DNA of 64,000 bases from Ramlibacter sp. PS4R-6 (GCF_037572775.1 NZ_JBBHKA010000001.1:992001-1056000); one strand, 5' to 3'; shown: positions 21,537 to 32,251, counted from the stretch's first letter. The notes: generated by a model from the letters alone, not told the origin. Made by a program: numbers and translations.

Positions 21537-23111
21537 ATGGATCGCACCGGATTGCTGAAGGAACTGGGCCGGGACCGGCGGTGGGACATCGCGATCATCG
21601 GCGGCGGCGCGACGGGCCTGGGCGTGGCGCTGGACGCCGCGGCGCGCGGCTATTCGGTCGTGCTGGTCGAGTCGCACGATTTCGCCAAGGGCACGTCCTC
21701 GCGCGCCACCAAGCTCGTGCACGGCGGCGTGCGCTACCTGGCGCAGGGCAACATCGCGCTGGTGCGGGAGGCCCTGCACGAACGCACGACGCTGCTGGCC
21801 AATGCGCCGCACATCGCGCAGCCGCTGGCCTTCGTCGTGCCGGCTTACAGCTACGCCGACATGGCCTTGTATTCGGCGGGCCTGAAGGCCTACGACCTGC
21901 TCGCCGGCAAGGCCGGCCTGGGCGCGACCGAAATCATGATGCGGCCCGCCGAGGTCCTGCACCTGCTGCCCACCGCGCGCTCGCAGGGCCTCAAGGGCGG
22001 CATCAAGTACTGGGATGGCCAGTTCGACGACGCGCGGCTGGCGGTGGCGCTGGCGCGCACCGCGGCGACGCGCGGGGCGCTGCTGGTGAACTACTGCGCC
22101 GCGACGCGCCTGCACCACGAGGGCGGCAAGGTGGCCGGTTTCGAATGCCGCGACCAGGAAAGCGGCCGGACCTTCGCGGTGCGCGCGTCCTGCGTGATCA
22201 ACGCTGCGGGCGTGTGGGTCGACGAATTCCGCCAGCAGGACGGCGAGGCCATCCACCGGCCGGTGCGGCCCATGGTCGCGCCCAGCCAGGGCGTGCACGT
22301 CGTCGTCGACCGCGAGTTCCTGCCCGGCCGCCACGCCCTGATGGTTCCCAAGACCGCCGACGGGCGGGTGCTGTTCGGGGTGCCGTGGCTCGGGAAGGTC
22401 ATCCTGGGCACGACCGACACGCCGCGCCACGACCTGCCGCGCGAGCCCCAGCCCTTCGCGCAGGAACTGGCGTTCATCCTGTCGGAGGCGGGCCGCTACC
22501 TGGCCCGGCCGCCGAAGCGCGAGGACATCCGCAGCGTCTGGGTCGGGCTGCGTCCCCTGGTCAAGCCCCAGGGGGAGGACGGCGAGGACACCAAGGCCCT
22601 GAGCCGGGAACACACGGTGCTCGTCAGCCGGGCCGGCCTGGTGACGGTGACGGGGGGCAAGTGGACCACCTACCGCGCCATGGCCGAGGACGTACTGGCC
22701 AAGTGCATGAGCAAGGGCCTCCTGGCAAGGACTTCGGCGGGAGTGACCACCAACTTGAGATTGATCGGCGCGCCCTTGCCGGGGGCCGACGTCCCGCCGA
22801 TCTGCGAGCCACAGGGCCTGCATACATATGGCAGCGAGGCCGGCGAGGTGCTGGAAATGCCCGGCGCCCGGCGCGAGCTCGCCCCCGGCCTGACGGAGGG
22901 CATGGTGCGGTTCGCGGCCCGCCACGAGTTCGCGCGGACGGTCGAGGACGTGCTGGCCCGGCGGTCGCGCCTGCTGTTCCTCGATGCCCGGCTGGCGGCC
23001 TCCCTGGCGCCCACCGCCGGGGAGATCCTGCGCGAGGAAACGGGGGCCGATCCCCGCACGGCCGAGTTCCAGGCGCTCGCCAAAGGGTACCTTGAGCTCC
23101 CCGGCTTGTAG
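21537..23111 (+). CDS. glpD: FAD-dependent glycerol-3-phosphate dehydrogenase
   Basis: A 524-residue flavoprotein oxidising glycerol-3-phosphate to dihydroxyacetone phosphate and passing electrons to the quinone pool at the membrane. The FAD-binding IIGGGATGLGVALDAAARGY is near residue 20; SSRATKLVHGGVRYLAQGN (about 55-73) and VTGGKWTTYRAMAE (about 369-382) are family signatures. The length is normal. No glpF, glpK or glpR gene is next to it. The stop is only 7 bp before the ribosomal promoter. Confidence 0.94.
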   Translation: MDRTGLLKELGRDRRWDIAIIGGGATGLGVALDAAARGYSVVLVESHDFAKGTSSRATKLVHGGVRYLAQGNIALVREALHERTTLLANAPHIAQPLAFVVPAYSYADMALYSAGLKAYDLLAGKAGLGATEIMMRPAEVLHLLPTARSQGLKGGIKYWDGQFDDARLAVALARTAATRGALLVNYCAATRLHHEGGKVAGFECRDQESGRTFAVRASCVINAAGVWVDEFRQQDGEAIHRPVRPMVAPSQGVHVVVDREFLPGRHALMVPKTADGRVLFGVPWLGKVILGTTDTPRHDLPREPQPFAQELAFILSEAGRYLARPPKREDIRSVWVGLRPLVKPQGEDGEDTKALSREHTVLVSRAGLVTVTGGKWTTYRAMAEDVLAKCMSKGLLARTSAGVTTNLRLIGAPLPGADVPPICEPQGLHTYGSEAGEVLEMPGARRELAPGLTEGMVRFAARHEFARTVEDVLARRSRLLFLDARLAASLAPTAGEILREETGADPRTAEFQALAKGYLELPGL

Positions 23112-23118
23112 GACCCGT

Positions 23119-23147
23119 TTGACACCCCATCCGCGTTCTGCAATAAT
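23119..23147 (+). promoter_or_regulatory. near-consensus sigma-70 promoter of the spc-alpha ribosomal cluster
   Basis: TTGACA (23119-23124, perfect), a 17-bp spacer, then AATAAT (23142-23147, five of six). This is the strongest promoter match I found in the window. Transcription would start near 23154 and give a leader of about 135 nt before rplN. Confidence 0.88.
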
Positions 23148-23164
23148 CGCGGGCTCCGTGCATT

Positions 23165-23181
23165 AGGCCGTAAGGCCTTTT
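23165..23181 (+). promoter_or_regulatory. GNRA-loop hairpin in the rplN leader
   Basis: AGGCC and GGCCT pair (23165-23169 with 23174-23178) around a GTAA tetraloop, followed by TTT. It begins about 11 nt into the predicted transcript. The stem is short for a terminator; an attenuator or mRNA-stabilising role is possible. Confidence 0.4.
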
Positions 23182-23288
23182 GTGCTTTCTGCCCCAGACG
23201 GATTCGCCCTGCAAAGGCGATGACGGCGGGCCCAAGACTGATCCGATCCACCCGCAAGGGCTTCGGGTGCAAGTTGGGAATATTTGAA

Positions 23289-23657
23289 ATGATCCAGACT
23301 GAATCTCGGCTCGAAGTCGCCGACAACACGGGTGCGAAGTCCGTTCTTTGCATCAAGGTGCTCGGTGGTTCCAAGCGTCGCTACGCCAGCGTCGGCGACA
23401 TCATCAAGGTCAGCATCAAGGAAGCTGCGCCGCGCGGCCGCGTCAAGAAGGGCGAGGTCTACAGCGCCGTGGTGGTCCGCACCGCCAAGGGCATCCGCCG
23501 CGCGGATGGCTCGCTGATCAAGTTCGACGGCAACGCCGCCGTCCTGCTCAACAACAAGCTGGAGCCCATCGGCACCCGCATCTTCGGGCCCGTGACGCGT
23601 GAACTGCGTACCGAGCGCTTCATGAAGATCGTGTCGCTCGCTCCCGAAGTCCTCTAA
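23289..23657 (+). CDS. rplN: 50S ribosomal protein L14
   Basis: A 122-residue L14 ([18 protein letters not shown]; ends [13 protein letters not shown]). It is the first gene of the cluster and follows directly after the glpD gene and its own promoter, instead of after rpsQ as in most bacteria. The ATG at 23289 gives the canonical N-terminus; the 23 codons upstream are leader. Confidence 0.98.
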   Translation: MIQTESRLEVADNTGAKSVLCIKVLGGSKRRYASVGDIIKVSIKEAAPRGRVKKGEVYSAVVVRTAKGIRRADGSLIKFDGNAAVLLNNKLEPIGTRIFGPVTRELRTERFMKIVSLAPEVL

Positions 23658-23669
23658 GGAGCCCGGAAC

Positions 23670-23990
23670 ATGAACAAGATCCGCAAGGGCGACGAAGTCA
23701 TCGTGATCGCGGGCCGCGACAAGGGCAAGCGCGGCAAGGTGGTCCTGCGCAAGGACGACGAGCGCGTCGTCGTCGAGGGCATCAACCTCGTCAAGAAGCA
23801 CACCAAGCCGAATCCCATGAAGGGCACCACCGGCGGCATCGTGGAGAAGGCCATGCCCATCCACCAGTCGAACGTGGCGATCTTCAACCCCGCCACGGGC
23901 AAGGCCGACCGCGTCGGCATCCAGCTCGAGAAGGACGGCACGCGCAAGCGCGTGTTCAAGTCCAACGGCGACGACATCAAGGTGGCATGA
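23670..23990 (+). CDS. rplX: 50S ribosomal protein L24
   Basis: A 106-residue L24 with the KOW motif at the N-terminus ([19 protein letters not shown]). It initiates large-subunit assembly. GGAG lies upstream. In E. coli the S8 repressor-binding structure of the spc mRNA lies just after this gene; here the L5 start is close by or overlapping, so any such site would be within coding sequence. Confidence 0.98.
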   Translation: MNKIRKGDEVIVIAGRDKGKRGKVVLRKDDERVVVEGINLVKKHTKPNPMKGTTGGIVEKAMPIHQSNVAIFNPATGKADRVGIQLEKDGTRKRVFKSNGDDIKVA

Positions 23991-23992
23991 CC

Positions 23993-24580
23993 ATGGCAAA
24001 GAAAGAGCAAGCGCAAGAGCAAGCGAGCAAGCCCGCCGGCCCGGCGCGCCTGCAGCAGCACTACCGCGACAAGGTCGTGCCCGAGCTGACCAAGAAGTTC
24101 GGCTACAAGTCGCCGATGCAGGTGCCGCGCCTGACGAAGATCACGCTGAACATGGGCGTGAGCGAGGCCGTCGCCGACAAGAAGGTCATGGAGCACGCCG
24201 TGGGCGACCTGACCAAGATCGCCGGCCAGAAGCCCGTCGTGACCAAGGCCAAGAAGGCCATCGCCGGCTTCAAGATCCGCGAAGGCCAGGCCATCGGCAC
24301 GATGGTCACGCTGCGCGGCCAGCACATGTGGGAGTTCCTGGACCGTTTCGTCACCGTGGCCCTGCCGCGCGTGCGCGACTTCCGCGGCATCTCCGCCCGC
24401 GCGTTCGACGGCCGTGGCAACTACAACATCGGCGTCAAGGAACAGATCATCTTCCCGGAAATCGAGTACGACAAGGTCGACGCCATCCGCGGCCTGAACA
24501 TCTCGATCACCACCACGGCCAAGAACGACGAGGAGTGCAAGGCCCTCCTCGCGGGCTTCCGTTTCCCGTTCAAGCAATAA
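23993..24580 (+). CDS. rplE: 50S ribosomal protein L5
   Basis: A 195-residue L5 that binds 5S rRNA. It carries an extra N-terminal segment of about 16 residues ([19 protein letters not shown]) compared with the E. coli protein. ATG 23993 is preferred because GGTGG then sits seven bases away; the alternative ATG 23987 overlaps the L24 stop and has no spaced ribosome binding site. Confidence 0.96.
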   Translation: MAKKEQAQEQASKPAGPARLQQHYRDKVVPELTKKFGYKSPMQVPRLTKITLNMGVSEAVADKKVMEHAVGDLTKIAGQKPVVTKAKKAIAGFKIREGQAIGTMVTLRGQHMWEFLDRFVTVALPRVRDFRGISARAFDGRGNYNIGVKEQIIFPEIEYDKVDAIRGLNISITTTAKNDEECKALLAGFRFPFKQ

Positions 24581-24589
24581 GGGCGCATC

Positions 24590-24895
24590 GTGGCTAAGAC
24601 TGCTTTGATCCAACGTGAACTCAAGCGCGACAAGCTCGCTGCCAAGTACGCGAAGAAATACGCGGACCTGAAGGCGACTGCCGGCGATGCGAAGAAGAGC
24701 GACGAGGAGCGCGCCGCCGCGCGCCTGGCGCTCCAGAAGCTGCCCCGCAACGCAAACCCCACCCGCCAGCGCAACCGCTGCGGCATCACGGGCCGCCCGC
24801 GCGGCACGTTCCGCCAGTTCGGGCTGGCCCGCAACAAGATCCGCGAGATGGCCTTCTCGGGCGACATCCCCGGCGTGATCAAGGCCAGCTGGTAA
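24590..24895 (+). CDS. rpsN: 30S ribosomal protein S14
   Basis: A 101-residue long-form S14 without the zinc-binding cysteine motif (core [21 protein letters not shown]). The start codon is GTG. Confidence 0.98.
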   Translation: MAKTALIQRELKRDKLAAKYAKKYADLKATAGDAKKSDEERAAARLALQKLPRNANPTRQRNRCGITGRPRGTFRQFGLARNKIREMAFSGDIPGVIKASW

Positions 24896-24911
24896 GGCGA
24901 GGAGAGATTCC

Positions 24912-25307
24912 ATGAGCATGAGTGATCCCATTGCCGACCTGCTGACCCGCATCCGCAACGCCCAGATGGTGGCCAAGGCCACCGTGAGCGTGCCGGCTTC
25001 GAACATCAAGGTCGCGATCGCCCAGGTCCTGAAGGACGAGGGCTACATCGACGGTTTCCAGGTCAAGAAGGACGGCAACAAGAGCGAACTCGAAATCTCG
25101 CTCAAGTACTACGCCGGCCGCCCGGTCATCGAGCGCATCGAGCGCGTGAGCCGTCCCGGCCTGCGCATCTACAAGGGCCGCAACGACATTCCCCAGGTGC
25201 AGAACGGCCTGGGCGTTGCGATCGTGACCACGCCGCAGGGTGTGATGACCGACCGCAAGGCGCGCGCTACCGGCGTCGGCGGCGAAGTCCTCTGCTACGT
25301 CGCCTAA
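24912..25307 (+). CDS. rpsH: 30S ribosomal protein S8
   Basis: A 131-residue S8 ([16 protein letters not shown]-terminus [11 protein letters not shown]). It binds the central domain of 16S rRNA; in E. coli it is also the translational repressor of the spc operon. GGAGAG precedes the ATG. Confidence 0.98.
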   Translation: MSMSDPIADLLTRIRNAQMVAKATVSVPASNIKVAIAQVLKDEGYIDGFQVKKDGNKSELEISLKYYAGRPVIERIERVSRPGLRIYKGRNDIPQVQNGLGVAIVTTPQGVMTDRKARATGVGGEVLCYVA

Positions 25308-25320
25308 GGAAGGAACGGAA

Positions 25321-25854
25321 ATGTCCCGCATCGGAAAAATGCCGGTCGCCGTCCCCCAGGGCGTCGACGTGCAGGTCAAGGACGACCAGATCAGCGTCAA
25401 GGGCGCCGGCGGCCAGCTGGCCCTCGCGCAGAACGCGCTGGTCAAGGTGTCGAGCAAGGACGGCAAGCTGTCGTTCGAGCCGGCCAACGAATCGCGCGAA
25501 GCCAACGCCATGAGCGGCACCATGCGCCAGCTGGTGAACAACATGGTGCTGGGCGTGACCAAGGGCTTCGAGAAGAAGCTGACGCTGGTCGGCGTGGGCT
25601 ACAAGGCCCAGGCCCAGGGCGCGAAGCTCGCGCTCACCGTCGGCTATTCGCACCCGGTGAACGTCGAGATGCCCAAGGGCATCACGGTGGCCACGCCGGT
25701 TCCCACCGAGATCGTGATCAAGGGGGCCGACCGCCAGCGCGTCGGCCAGCTCGCCGCGGAGATCCGCGCCGTGCGCCCGCCCGAGCCCTACAAGGGCAAG
25801 GGCATCCGCTACGCGGACGAGAAGATCACGCTCAAGGAAACGAAGAAGAAATAA
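25321..25854 (+). CDS. rplF: 50S ribosomal protein L6
   Basis: A 177-residue L6, the same length as in E. coli. It begins [16 protein letters not shown] and contains the C-terminal signature [16 protein letters not shown] near residue 152. Confidence 0.98.
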   Translation: MSRIGKMPVAVPQGVDVQVKDDQISVKGAGGQLALAQNALVKVSSKDGKLSFEPANESREANAMSGTMRQLVNNMVLGVTKGFEKKLTLVGVGYKAQAQGAKLALTVGYSHPVNVEMPKGITVATPVPTEIVIKGADRQRVGQLAAEIRAVRPPEPYKGKGIRYADEKITLKETKKK

Positions 25855-25866
25855 GGAGCGATGACG

Positions 25867-26232
25867 ATGTTGAACAAGAAAGAGCAACGTCAGCGCCGCG
25901 CGCGCCAGACCCGCATCCGCATCGCGACGCAGGGTGTGGCCCGCCTGACGGTCAACCGCACGAACCTGCACATCTACGCGCAGGTGATCTCCGAGGACGG
26001 CTCGAAGGTGCTGGCCTCCGCCTCCACCTCGCAAGCCGACCTGCGCAAGTCGCTGGGCGGCGCGGGCAAGGGCGCCAACAAGGCAGCGGCCGAGCAGGTC
26101 GGCAAGCTGATCGCCGAGCGCGCCAAGGCCGCCGGCGTCGAGAAGGTTGCCTTCGACCGCGCGGGTTTCGCGTACCACGGCCGCGTCAAGGCGCTGGCCG
26201 ATGCCGCGCGCGCCGCCGGCCTCCAGTTCTAA
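25867..26232 (+). CDS. rplR: 50S ribosomal protein L18
   Basis: A 121-residue L18 that binds 5S rRNA with L5 (N-terminal basic [16 protein letters not shown]-terminus [19 protein letters not shown]). ATG 25867 lies eight bases after AGGAG; the ATG at 25861 is too close to it. Confidence 0.97.
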   Translation: MLNKKEQRQRRARQTRIRIATQGVARLTVNRTNLHIYAQVISEDGSKVLASASTSQADLRKSLGGAGKGANKAAAEQVGKLIAERAKAAGVEKVAFDRAGFAYHGRVKALADAARAAGLQF

Positions 26233-26244
26233 AGGATTCGCAAC

Positions 26245-26763
26245 ATGGCACGAGTTCAAGCCAAGACGCAGGGTGACGGTCCCGAAGACGGCCTGCGCGA
26301 GAAGATGATCGCGGTCAACCGCGTGACCAAGGTGGTGAAGGGCGGCCGCATCCTCGGCTTCGCCGCGCTCACCGTGGTCGGCGACGGCGACGGCCGCGTC
26401 GGCATGGGCAAGGGCAAGTCCAAGGAAGTGCCCGCCGCCGTGCAGAAGGCGATGGAAGAAGCCCGCCGCAACATGACCAAGGTGTCGCTCAAGAACGGCT
26501 CGCTGCACCACACGGTGTTCGGCCAGCACGGCGCGGCCCGCGTGATGATGTCGCCCGCCCCCAAGGGCACGGGCATCATCGCCGGCGGCCCGATGCGAGC
26601 GGTCTTCGAAGTCATGGGCATCACGGACATCGTGGCCAAGAGCCACGGTTCCACGAACCCCTACAACATGGTCCGCGCCACGTTCGACGCGCTGAAGAAC
26701 TCCACGACCCCGTCGGAAGTGGCGGCCAAGCGCGGCAAGTCGGTCGAAGAGATCTTCGCCTGA
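26245..26763 (+). CDS. rpsE: 30S ribosomal protein S5
   Basis: A 172-residue S5, involved in translational accuracy. Signature [20 protein letters not shown] near residue 28 and [12 protein letters not shown] near residue 53. It follows rplR by 12 bp. Confidence 0.98.
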   Translation: MARVQAKTQGDGPEDGLREKMIAVNRVTKVVKGGRILGFAALTVVGDGDGRVGMGKGKSKEVPAAVQKAMEEARRNMTKVSLKNGSLHHTVFGQHGAARVMMSPAPKGTGIIAGGPMRAVFEVMGITDIVAKSHGSTNPYNMVRATFDALKNSTTPSEVAAKRGKSVEEIFA

Positions 26764-26777
26764 TCGGAGCAACAGAG

Positions 26778-26969
26778 ATGGCCACCAAGCAACAACAAGC
26801 CACCGTGAAGGTCCAGCTGGTGCGCAGCCCGATCGGCTGCAAGGCGGACCACCGCGCCACCGTGCGCGGCCTCGGCCTGCGCAAGCTCAATAGCGTGAGC
26901 GAGCTGCAGGACACCCCCGCCGTGCGCGGGATGATCAACAAGATCGATTACCTGGTGAAGGTGCTCTGA
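26778..26969 (+). CDS. rpmD: 50S ribosomal protein L30
   Basis: A 63-residue L30 ([21 protein letters not shown]-terminus [13 protein letters not shown]). Confidence 0.97.
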   Translation: MATKQQQATVKVQLVRSPIGCKADHRATVRGLGLRKLNSVSELQDTPAVRGMINKIDYLVKVL

Positions 26970-26971
26970 TC

Positions 26972-27406
26972 ATGGAACTGAACAACCTCAAGCCCGCGCA
27001 GGGCTCGCGCAAGGACCGCCGCCGCGTCGGCCGCGGCATCGGCTCGGGCCTGGGCAAGACGGCCGGTCGCGGCCACAAGGGCCAGAAGTCCCGCTCCGGC
27101 GGCTTCCACAAGGTCGGCTTCGAAGGCGGCCAGATGCCGCTGCAGCGCCGCCTGCCCAAGCGCGGCTTCAAGTCGCAGTCGGCCAAGTTCAACGGTGAGA
27201 TCACGCTGGCGGCGCTCGAGCGCCTCGGCGCGGCGGAAGTCGACCTGCTGACGCTCAAGCAAGCCGGCCTCGTCGGCGAGCTGGTGAAGAACGTCAAGGT
27301 GATCAAGTCCGGCGAGCTGACCAAGAAGGTCGCGCTCAAGGGCATCCTTGCCACCGCGGGCGCCAAGGCAGCCATCGAGGCAGCCGGCGGCACGATCGCC
27401 GAGTAA
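26972..27406 (+). CDS. rplO: 50S ribosomal protein L15
   Basis: A 144-residue L15, same length as E. coli. It starts [20 protein letters not shown], and has the glycine-rich basic segment [13 protein letters not shown] near residue 32. It begins two bases after rpmD ends. Confidence 0.98.
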   Translation: MELNNLKPAQGSRKDRRRVGRGIGSGLGKTAGRGHKGQKSRSGGFHKVGFEGGQMPLQRRLPKRGFKSQSAKFNGEITLAALERLGAAEVDLLTLKQAGLVGELVKNVKVIKSGELTKKVALKGILATAGAKAAIEAAGGTIAE

Positions 27407-27440
27407 CGGCCGAACAAGACAGAAGTGACCGAAGGAAGTC

Positions 27441-28760
27441 GTGGCAACTAGCGCTGCACAAATCGCGAAGACCGGCAAGTACGGCGACCTGCGTCGCCGT
27501 CTGGTCTTCCTTTTGCTCGCGCTGATCGTCTACCGCATCGGCGCGCACATTCCCGTGCCCGGCATCAACCCCGACCAGCTCGCGCAGCTGTTCAAGGGCC
27601 AGCAGGGCGGGATCCTGTCGCTGTTCAACATGTTCTCCGGCGGCGCGCTGTCGCGCTTCACCGTCTTCGCGCTGGGCATCATGCCCTACATCTCGGCCTC
27701 GATCATCATGCAGCTGCTCACGTACGTGGTGCCTGCGTTCGAGCAGCTGAAGAAAGAGGGCGAAGCCGGCCGCCGCAAGATCACGCAGTACACGCGTTAC
27801 GGCACGCTGGGCCTGGCGCTGTTCCAGTCGATGGGCATCGCCCTCGCGCTGGAAGGCTCCGCCGGCCTGGTGAACAACCCCGGCTTCGGCTTCCGCCTGA
27901 CGGCAATGGTGAGCCTGACGGCCGGCACGATGTTCCTGATGTGGCTGGGCGAGCAGATCACCGAGCGCGGGCTGGGCAACGGCATCTCGATCCTGATCTT
28001 CGCCGGCATCGCCGCGGGCCTGCCCAACGCGATCGGCGGCCTGCTGGAGCTGGTGCGCACCGGTGCGATGAGCATCCTGGTGGCGATCTTCATCGTGGCG
28101 CTGGTCGCCCTGGTGACGTGGTTCGTGGTGTTCGTCGAGCGCGGCCAGCGCAAGATATTGGTCAACTACGCGCGGCGCCAGGTGGGCAACAAGGTCTACG
28201 GCGGCCAGTCGTCGCACCTGCCGCTGAAGCTGAACATGGCCGGCGTGATCCCGCCGATCTTCGCGTCGTCGATCATCCTGCTGCCCACCACGGTGGTGAG
28301 CTGGTTCGCCACGGGCGACAGCCTGCGCTGGCTCAAGGACATCGCGGCGTCGCTGACGCCGGGCCAGCCGATCTACGTCATGCTGTACGCCAGCGCGATC
28401 GTGTTCTTCTGCTTCTTCTACACGGCGCTCGTGTTCAACAGCCGCGAGACCGCCGACAACCTGAAGAAGAGCGGTGCGTTCATCCCGGGCATCCGCCCGG
28501 GCGAGCAGACCGCGCGCTACATCGACAAGATCCTGGTCCGCCTCACGCTCGCCGGCGCCGTGTACATCACGTTCGTCTGCCTGCTGCCGGAGTTCCTGAT
28601 CCTGAAATACAACGTGCCTTTCTACTTCGGCGGAACGTCCCTGCTGATCATCGTCGTGGTGACGATGGACTTCATGGCGCAGGTGCAGAACTACCTGATG
28701 AGCCAGCAGTACGAATCGCTATTGAAGAAAGCAAATTTCAAGACGTCCCTGGGCGGTTGA
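27441..28760 (+). CDS. secY: protein translocase subunit SecY
   Basis: A 439-residue inner-membrane channel of the Sec translocon with ten transmembrane helices. Signatures include [15 protein letters not shown] near residue 74 and [14 protein letters not shown] near residue 270. Start is GTG ([20 protein letters not shown]). Embedded in the ribosomal cluster as usual; infA follows after one base. Confidence 0.98.
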   Translation: MATSAAQIAKTGKYGDLRRRLVFLLLALIVYRIGAHIPVPGINPDQLAQLFKGQQGGILSLFNMFSGGALSRFTVFALGIMPYISASIIMQLLTYVVPAFEQLKKEGEAGRRKITQYTRYGTLGLALFQSMGIALALEGSAGLVNNPGFGFRLTAMVSLTAGTMFLMWLGEQITERGLGNGISILIFAGIAAGLPNAIGGLLELVRTGAMSILVAIFIVALVALVTWFVVFVERGQRKILVNYARRQVGNKVYGGQSSHLPLKLNMAGVIPPIFASSIILLPTTVVSWFATGDSLRWLKDIAASLTPGQPIYVMLYASAIVFFCFFYTALVFNSRETADNLKKSGAFIPGIRPGEQTARYIDKILVRLTLAGAVYITFVCLLPEFLILKYNVPFYFGGTSLLIIVVVTMDFMAQVQNYLMSQQYESLLKKANFKTSLGG

Positions 28761-28761
28761 C

Positions 28762-28980
28762 ATGGCGAAAGACGATGTCATCCAGATGCAGGGTGAAGTG
28801 GTCGAGAACCTGCCGAACGCGACGTTTCGCGTGAAGCTGGAAAACGGGCACATCGTGCTCGGACATATTTCGGGAAAGATGCGGATGCACTACATCCGGA
28901 TCCTTCCGGGTGACAAGGTCACCGTTGAATTGACGCCCTACGACCTGTCGCGGGCACGAATTGTTTTCCGCGCCAAGTAA
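28762..28980 (+). CDS. infA: translation initiation factor IF-1
   Basis: A 72-residue single OB-fold protein ([40 protein letters not shown]). It occupies the A site during initiation. Its position between secY and rpmJ is the usual one in betaproteobacteria. Confidence 0.97.
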   Translation: MAKDDVIQMQGEVVENLPNATFRVKLENGHIVLGHISGKMRMHYIRILPGDKVTVELTPYDLSRARIVFRAK

Positions 28981-29009
28981 GGCGAACGAGAGAGTTAGGA
29001 GAAACGAAC

Positions 29010-29123
29010 ATGAGAGTTTCGGCTTCCGTCAAGAAGATCTGCCGCAACTGCAAGATCATCCGCCGCAAGGGCATCGTCCGCGTGATCTGCACGGATCCGC
29101 GCCACAAGCAGCGCCAAGGCTGA
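29010..29123 (+). CDS. rpmJ: 50S ribosomal protein L36
   Basis: A 37-residue protein, easily missed because of its size. It is the zinc-binding form: Cys11, Cys14, Cys27 and His32 make a CxxC...C...H ribbon ([14 protein letters not shown]). TTAGGAG lies 11 bases before the ATG. Confidence 0.96.
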   Translation: MRVSASVKKICRNCKIIRRKGIVRVICTDPRHKQRQG

Positions 29124-29148
29124 TTGAGTTTTTAGAGGATAGATAGAC

Positions 29149-29514
29149 ATGGCACGTATCGCCGGTATCAACATCCCGCCGCACCAGCACGCCGAAATCG
29201 GCCTGACGGCGATCTTCGGCATTGGCCGCTCGCGCGCCCGCGAAATCTGCGAGGCGACGGGCATCGCCTACTCGAAGAAGGTCAAGGACCTGTCGGACAG
29301 CGACCTCGAGAAGATCCGCGACGCGATCGCGCGCTTCACGATCGAGGGCGACCTGCGCCGCGAGAACACGATGGCCATCAAGCGCCTGATGGACATCGGC
29401 TGCTACCGCGGCTTCCGTCACCGCCGCGGCCTGCCGGTCCGTGGCCAGCGCACGCGCACCAACGCCCGCACCCGCAAGGGCCCGCGCCGCGCCGCGCAGT
29501 CGCTGAAGAAATAA
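29149..29514 (+). CDS. rpsM: 30S ribosomal protein S13
   Basis: A 121-residue S13, first gene of the alpha-operon block ([21 protein letters not shown]-terminal [19 protein letters not shown]). In E. coli the S4 repressor binds a pseudoknot spanning this gene's start; I did not identify an equivalent structure here. Confidence 0.98.
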   Translation: MARIAGINIPPHQHAEIGLTAIFGIGRSRAREICEATGIAYSKKVKDLSDSDLEKIRDAIARFTIEGDLRRENTMAIKRLMDIGCYRGFRHRRGLPVRGQRTRTNARTRKGPRRAAQSLKK

Positions 29515-29532
29515 GAGAGTGAGTTAAAGACA

Positions 29533-29937
29533 ATGGCCAAGCCTCCCGTCTCCAACGCCGCGCAGCGTGTGCGCAAGAAGGTCCGCAAGAACGTGTCCGA
29601 CGGCGTCTGCCACGTGCACGCGTCCTTCAACAACACGATCATCACGATCACCGACCGCCAGGGCAACGCCCTCTCGTGGGCTTCGTCCGGCGGCCAGGGC
29701 TTCAAGGGTTCGCGCAAGTCCACGCCCTTCGCCGCGCAGGTCGCGTCGGAGCAGGCCGGCCGCGCCGCCATGGAGCAGGGCATCAAGAACCTCGACGTCG
29801 AGATCAAGGGCCCCGGCCCGGGTCGCGAGTCGTCGGTGCGTGCGCTCGCCGCGCTGGGCATCCGCATCACGTCGATCAGCGACGTGACGCCGGTCCCGCA
29901 CAACGGCTGCCGCCCGCAGAAGCGTCGTCGCATCTAA
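29533..29937 (+). CDS. rpsK: 30S ribosomal protein S11
   Basis: A 134-residue S11 of the platform ([20 protein letters not shown] near residue 31; C-terminal [15 protein letters not shown]). Confidence 0.98.
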   Translation: MAKPPVSNAAQRVRKKVRKNVSDGVCHVHASFNNTIITITDRQGNALSWASSGGQGFKGSRKSTPFAAQVASEQAGRAAMEQGIKNLDVEIKGPGPGRESSVRALAALGIRITSISDVTPVPHNGCRPQKRRRI

Positions 29938-29990
29938 AGATCGACCTCAACCAAGCCCACCGCCGCCCGAGTGCATGCGCTAGGCGGCTC

Positions 29991-30010
29991 CCCCGGCAAG
30001 AAGGCCGGGG
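29991..30010 (+). other. 7-bp GC hairpin between rpsK and rpsD
   Basis: CCCCGGC and GCCGGGG pair exactly around AAGAAG, 24 bp before the rpsD start and without a T-run after it. It is a candidate regulatory or processing structure in the alpha operon. Confidence 0.45.
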
Positions 30011-30034
30011 AAGATAGACAGCAAAGGAAAGAAA

Positions 30035-30658
30035 GTGGCACGTTACCTCGGCCCCAAGGCCAAACTCTCTCGCCGTGAAGGCACCGACCTGTTCCTGAAG
30101 AGCGCCCGCCGCTCCATCAGCGACAAGGCGAAGTTCGATTCCAAGCCCGGCCAGCACGGCCGCACCTCCGGCCAGCGCACGTCCGACTTCGGCCTGCAGC
30201 TGCGCGAGAAGCAGAAGGTCAAGCGCATGTACGGCGTGCTGGAGCGCCAGTTCCGCCGCTACTTCGAGGAAGCCTCGCGCCGCAAGGGCAACTCGGGCAC
30301 GCACCTGCTGACCATCCTGGAGACGCGCCTGGACAACGTCGTGTACCGCATGGGCTTCGCCTCCACGCGCGCCGAAGCGCGCCAGCTGGTGTCGCACAAG
30401 GCCATCACCGTGAACGGCCAGGCCGTGAACATCCCGTCGTACCAGGTCAAGGCCGGCGACGTGGTGGCGGTGCGCGAAAAGTCCAAGAAGCAGAACCGCG
30501 TGGTCGAAGCGCTGCAGCTGGCCCAGCAGGTCGGCATCCCCGGCTGGGTGGACGTCAATGCCGACAAGGCGGAAGGCACGTTCAAGAAGGTGCCGGACCG
30601 CGACGAATTCGGCGCCGACATCAACGAATCGCTGATCGTCGAACTGTATTCGCGCTAA
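30035..30658 (+). CDS. rpsD: 30S ribosomal protein S4
   Basis: A 207-residue S4, a primary 16S rRNA binder ([19 protein letters not shown]4 RNA-binding domain [20 protein letters not shown] near residue 97). In E. coli it represses the alpha operon. Start is GTG, preceded by AAAGGAAAG. Confidence 0.98.
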   Translation: MARYLGPKAKLSRREGTDLFLKSARRSISDKAKFDSKPGQHGRTSGQRTSDFGLQLREKQKVKRMYGVLERQFRRYFEEASRRKGNSGTHLLTILETRLDNVVYRMGFASTRAEARQLVSHKAITVNGQAVNIPSYQVKAGDVVAVREKSKKQNRVVEALQLAQQVGIPGWVDVNADKAEGTFKKVPDRDEFGADINESLIVELYSR

Positions 30659-30666
30659 GGCGCAGC

Positions 30667-30683
30667 CTTGTGGCCGCCACAAG
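30667..30683 (+). other. 7-bp hairpin between rpsD and rpoA
   Basis: CTTGTGG and CCACAAG pair around CCG just after the rpsD stop. No U-tract follows, so read-through into rpoA is expected. The 134-bp gap it lies in is the longest inside the spc-alpha cluster. Confidence 0.45.
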
Positions 30684-30792
30684 CGGCCCCAAGTTCGAAG
30701 TTTCCCGTTCCCTGCGCGTGGGGCACCGCGCGCGGGGCGCTTCACCAGCCTTACCGGTGTAACGAGCCGGGGGTATTGAGAGGAAGTCCTGA

Positions 30793-31782
30793 ATGCAAAC
30801 GAACCTGCTGAAACCCAAGTCCATCAACGTCGAGCAGCTCGGCGTGAACCGCGCCAAGGTCACGCTGGAGCCCTTCGAGCGCGGCTACGGCCACACGCTC
30901 GGCAACGCGCTGCGCCGCGTGCTGCTGTCGTCGATGGTGGGTTACGCAGCCACCGAGGTGACGATCGCTGGCGTGCTGCACGAGTACTCGTCGATCGACG
31001 GCGTCCAGGAAGACGTCGTGTCGATCCTGCTGAACCTCAAGGGCGTGGTGTTCAAGCTCCACAACCGCGATGAGGTCACCCTGTCGCTGCGCAAGGACGG
31101 CGAAGGCGTCGTCACAGCCGCCGACATCCAGACGCCGCACGACGTCGAGATCATCAACCCCGACCATGTCATCGCCCACCTGTCGCAAGGCGGCAAGATC
31201 GACATGCAGATCAAGGTCGAGAAGGGCCGCGGCTACGTGCCGGGTACGATGCGCCGCTACGCCGACGAGCCGACCAAGTCCATTGGCCGCATCGTCCTCG
31301 ACGCCTCGTTCTCGCCGGTCAAGCGCGTGAGCTACACGGTCGAAAGCGCCCGTGTCGAGCAGCGCACCGACCTGGACAAGCTGGTTGTCGAAATCGAAAC
31401 CAACGGCGCGATCACGGCCGAAGACGCCGTGCGCGCTTCCGCCAAGATCCTCGTCGAACAGCTCGCGGTGTTCGCGCAGCTCGAGGGCAGCGAACTCGCC
31501 GCCTTCGACCAGCCGGTGCAGCGCAGCTCGCAGCAGTTCGACCCGATCCTGCTGCGCCCGGTCGACGAGCTCGAGCTGACGGTGCGTTCGGCCAACTGCC
31601 TGAAGGCCGAGAACATCTACTACATCGGTGACCTGATCCAGCGCACCGAGAACGAGTTGCTCAAGACCCCGAACCTGGGCCGCAAGTCGCTCAACGAAAT
31701 CAAGGAAGTCCTGGCCTCGCGCGGCCTCACGCTCGGCATGAAGCTCGAGTCGTGGCCGCCCGCGGGTCTGGACAAGCGTTAA
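30793..31782 (+). CDS. rpoA: RNA polymerase alpha subunit
   Basis: A 329-residue alpha subunit, same length as in E. coli. The N-terminal dimerisation domain has [20 protein letters not shown] (residues 28-47). The C-terminal domain (about 245-329) has the DNA- and activator-contacting segment [20 protein letters not shown] and [16 protein letters not shown]. The ATG follows GAGAGGAAG. Confidence 0.98.
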   Translation: MQTNLLKPKSINVEQLGVNRAKVTLEPFERGYGHTLGNALRRVLLSSMVGYAATEVTIAGVLHEYSSIDGVQEDVVSILLNLKGVVFKLHNRDEVTLSLRKDGEGVVTAADIQTPHDVEIINPDHVIAHLSQGGKIDMQIKVEKGRGYVPGTMRRYADEPTKSIGRIVLDASFSPVKRVSYTVESARVEQRTDLDKLVVEIETNGAITAEDAVRASAKILVEQLAVFAQLEGSELAAFDQPVQRSSQQFDPILLRPVDELELTVRSANCLKAENIYYIGDLIQRTENELLKTPNLGRKSLNEIKEVLASRGLTLGMKLESWPPAGLDKR

Positions 31783-31846
31783 TCGATCGATGGTGAACTG
31801 CCAGTACCTGATACGGCTGGCTTTTAGATAAGGAAAGGAACACACC

Positions 31847-32248
31847 ATGCGCCACGGACACGGACTCCGTAAACTGAACCGCACCAGCGAGCACCGCCTC
31901 GCGATGCTGCGCAACATGATGAACTCGCTGATCGAGCACGAGGTGATCAAGACCACCGTGCCGAAGGCGAAGGAACTGCGCCGTGTCGTCGAGCCGATGC
32001 TCACGCTCGGCAAGGAGCCGACGCTCGCCAACAAGCGCCTGGCCTTCGATCGCCTGCGCAACCGCGACAACGTCACGAAGCTGTTCGACGAGCTGGGCCC
32101 GCGCTACAAGGCGCGCCCGGGCGGCTACACGCGCATCCTGAAGATGGGCTTCCGCGTCGGCGACAACGCGCCGATGGCGCTCGTCGAGCTCGTGGACCGT
32201 CCCGAGCCGCAGGAGAATGACAACACGGGCGAGCAGGCCTCTTCCTGA
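31847..32248 (+). CDS. rplQ: 50S ribosomal protein L17
   Basis: A 133-residue L17 ([40 protein letters not shown]). It is the last gene of the cluster. AAGGAAAGG precedes the ATG. No terminator is seen between it and the tRNA promoter. Confidence 0.98.
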   Translation: MRHGHGLRKLNRTSEHRLAMLRNMMNSLIEHEVIKTTVPKAKELRRVVEPMLTLGKEPTLANKRLAFDRLRNRDNVTKLFDELGPRYKARPGGYTRILKMGFRVGDNAPMALVELVDRPEPQENDNTGEQASS

Positions 32249-32251
32249 CCG

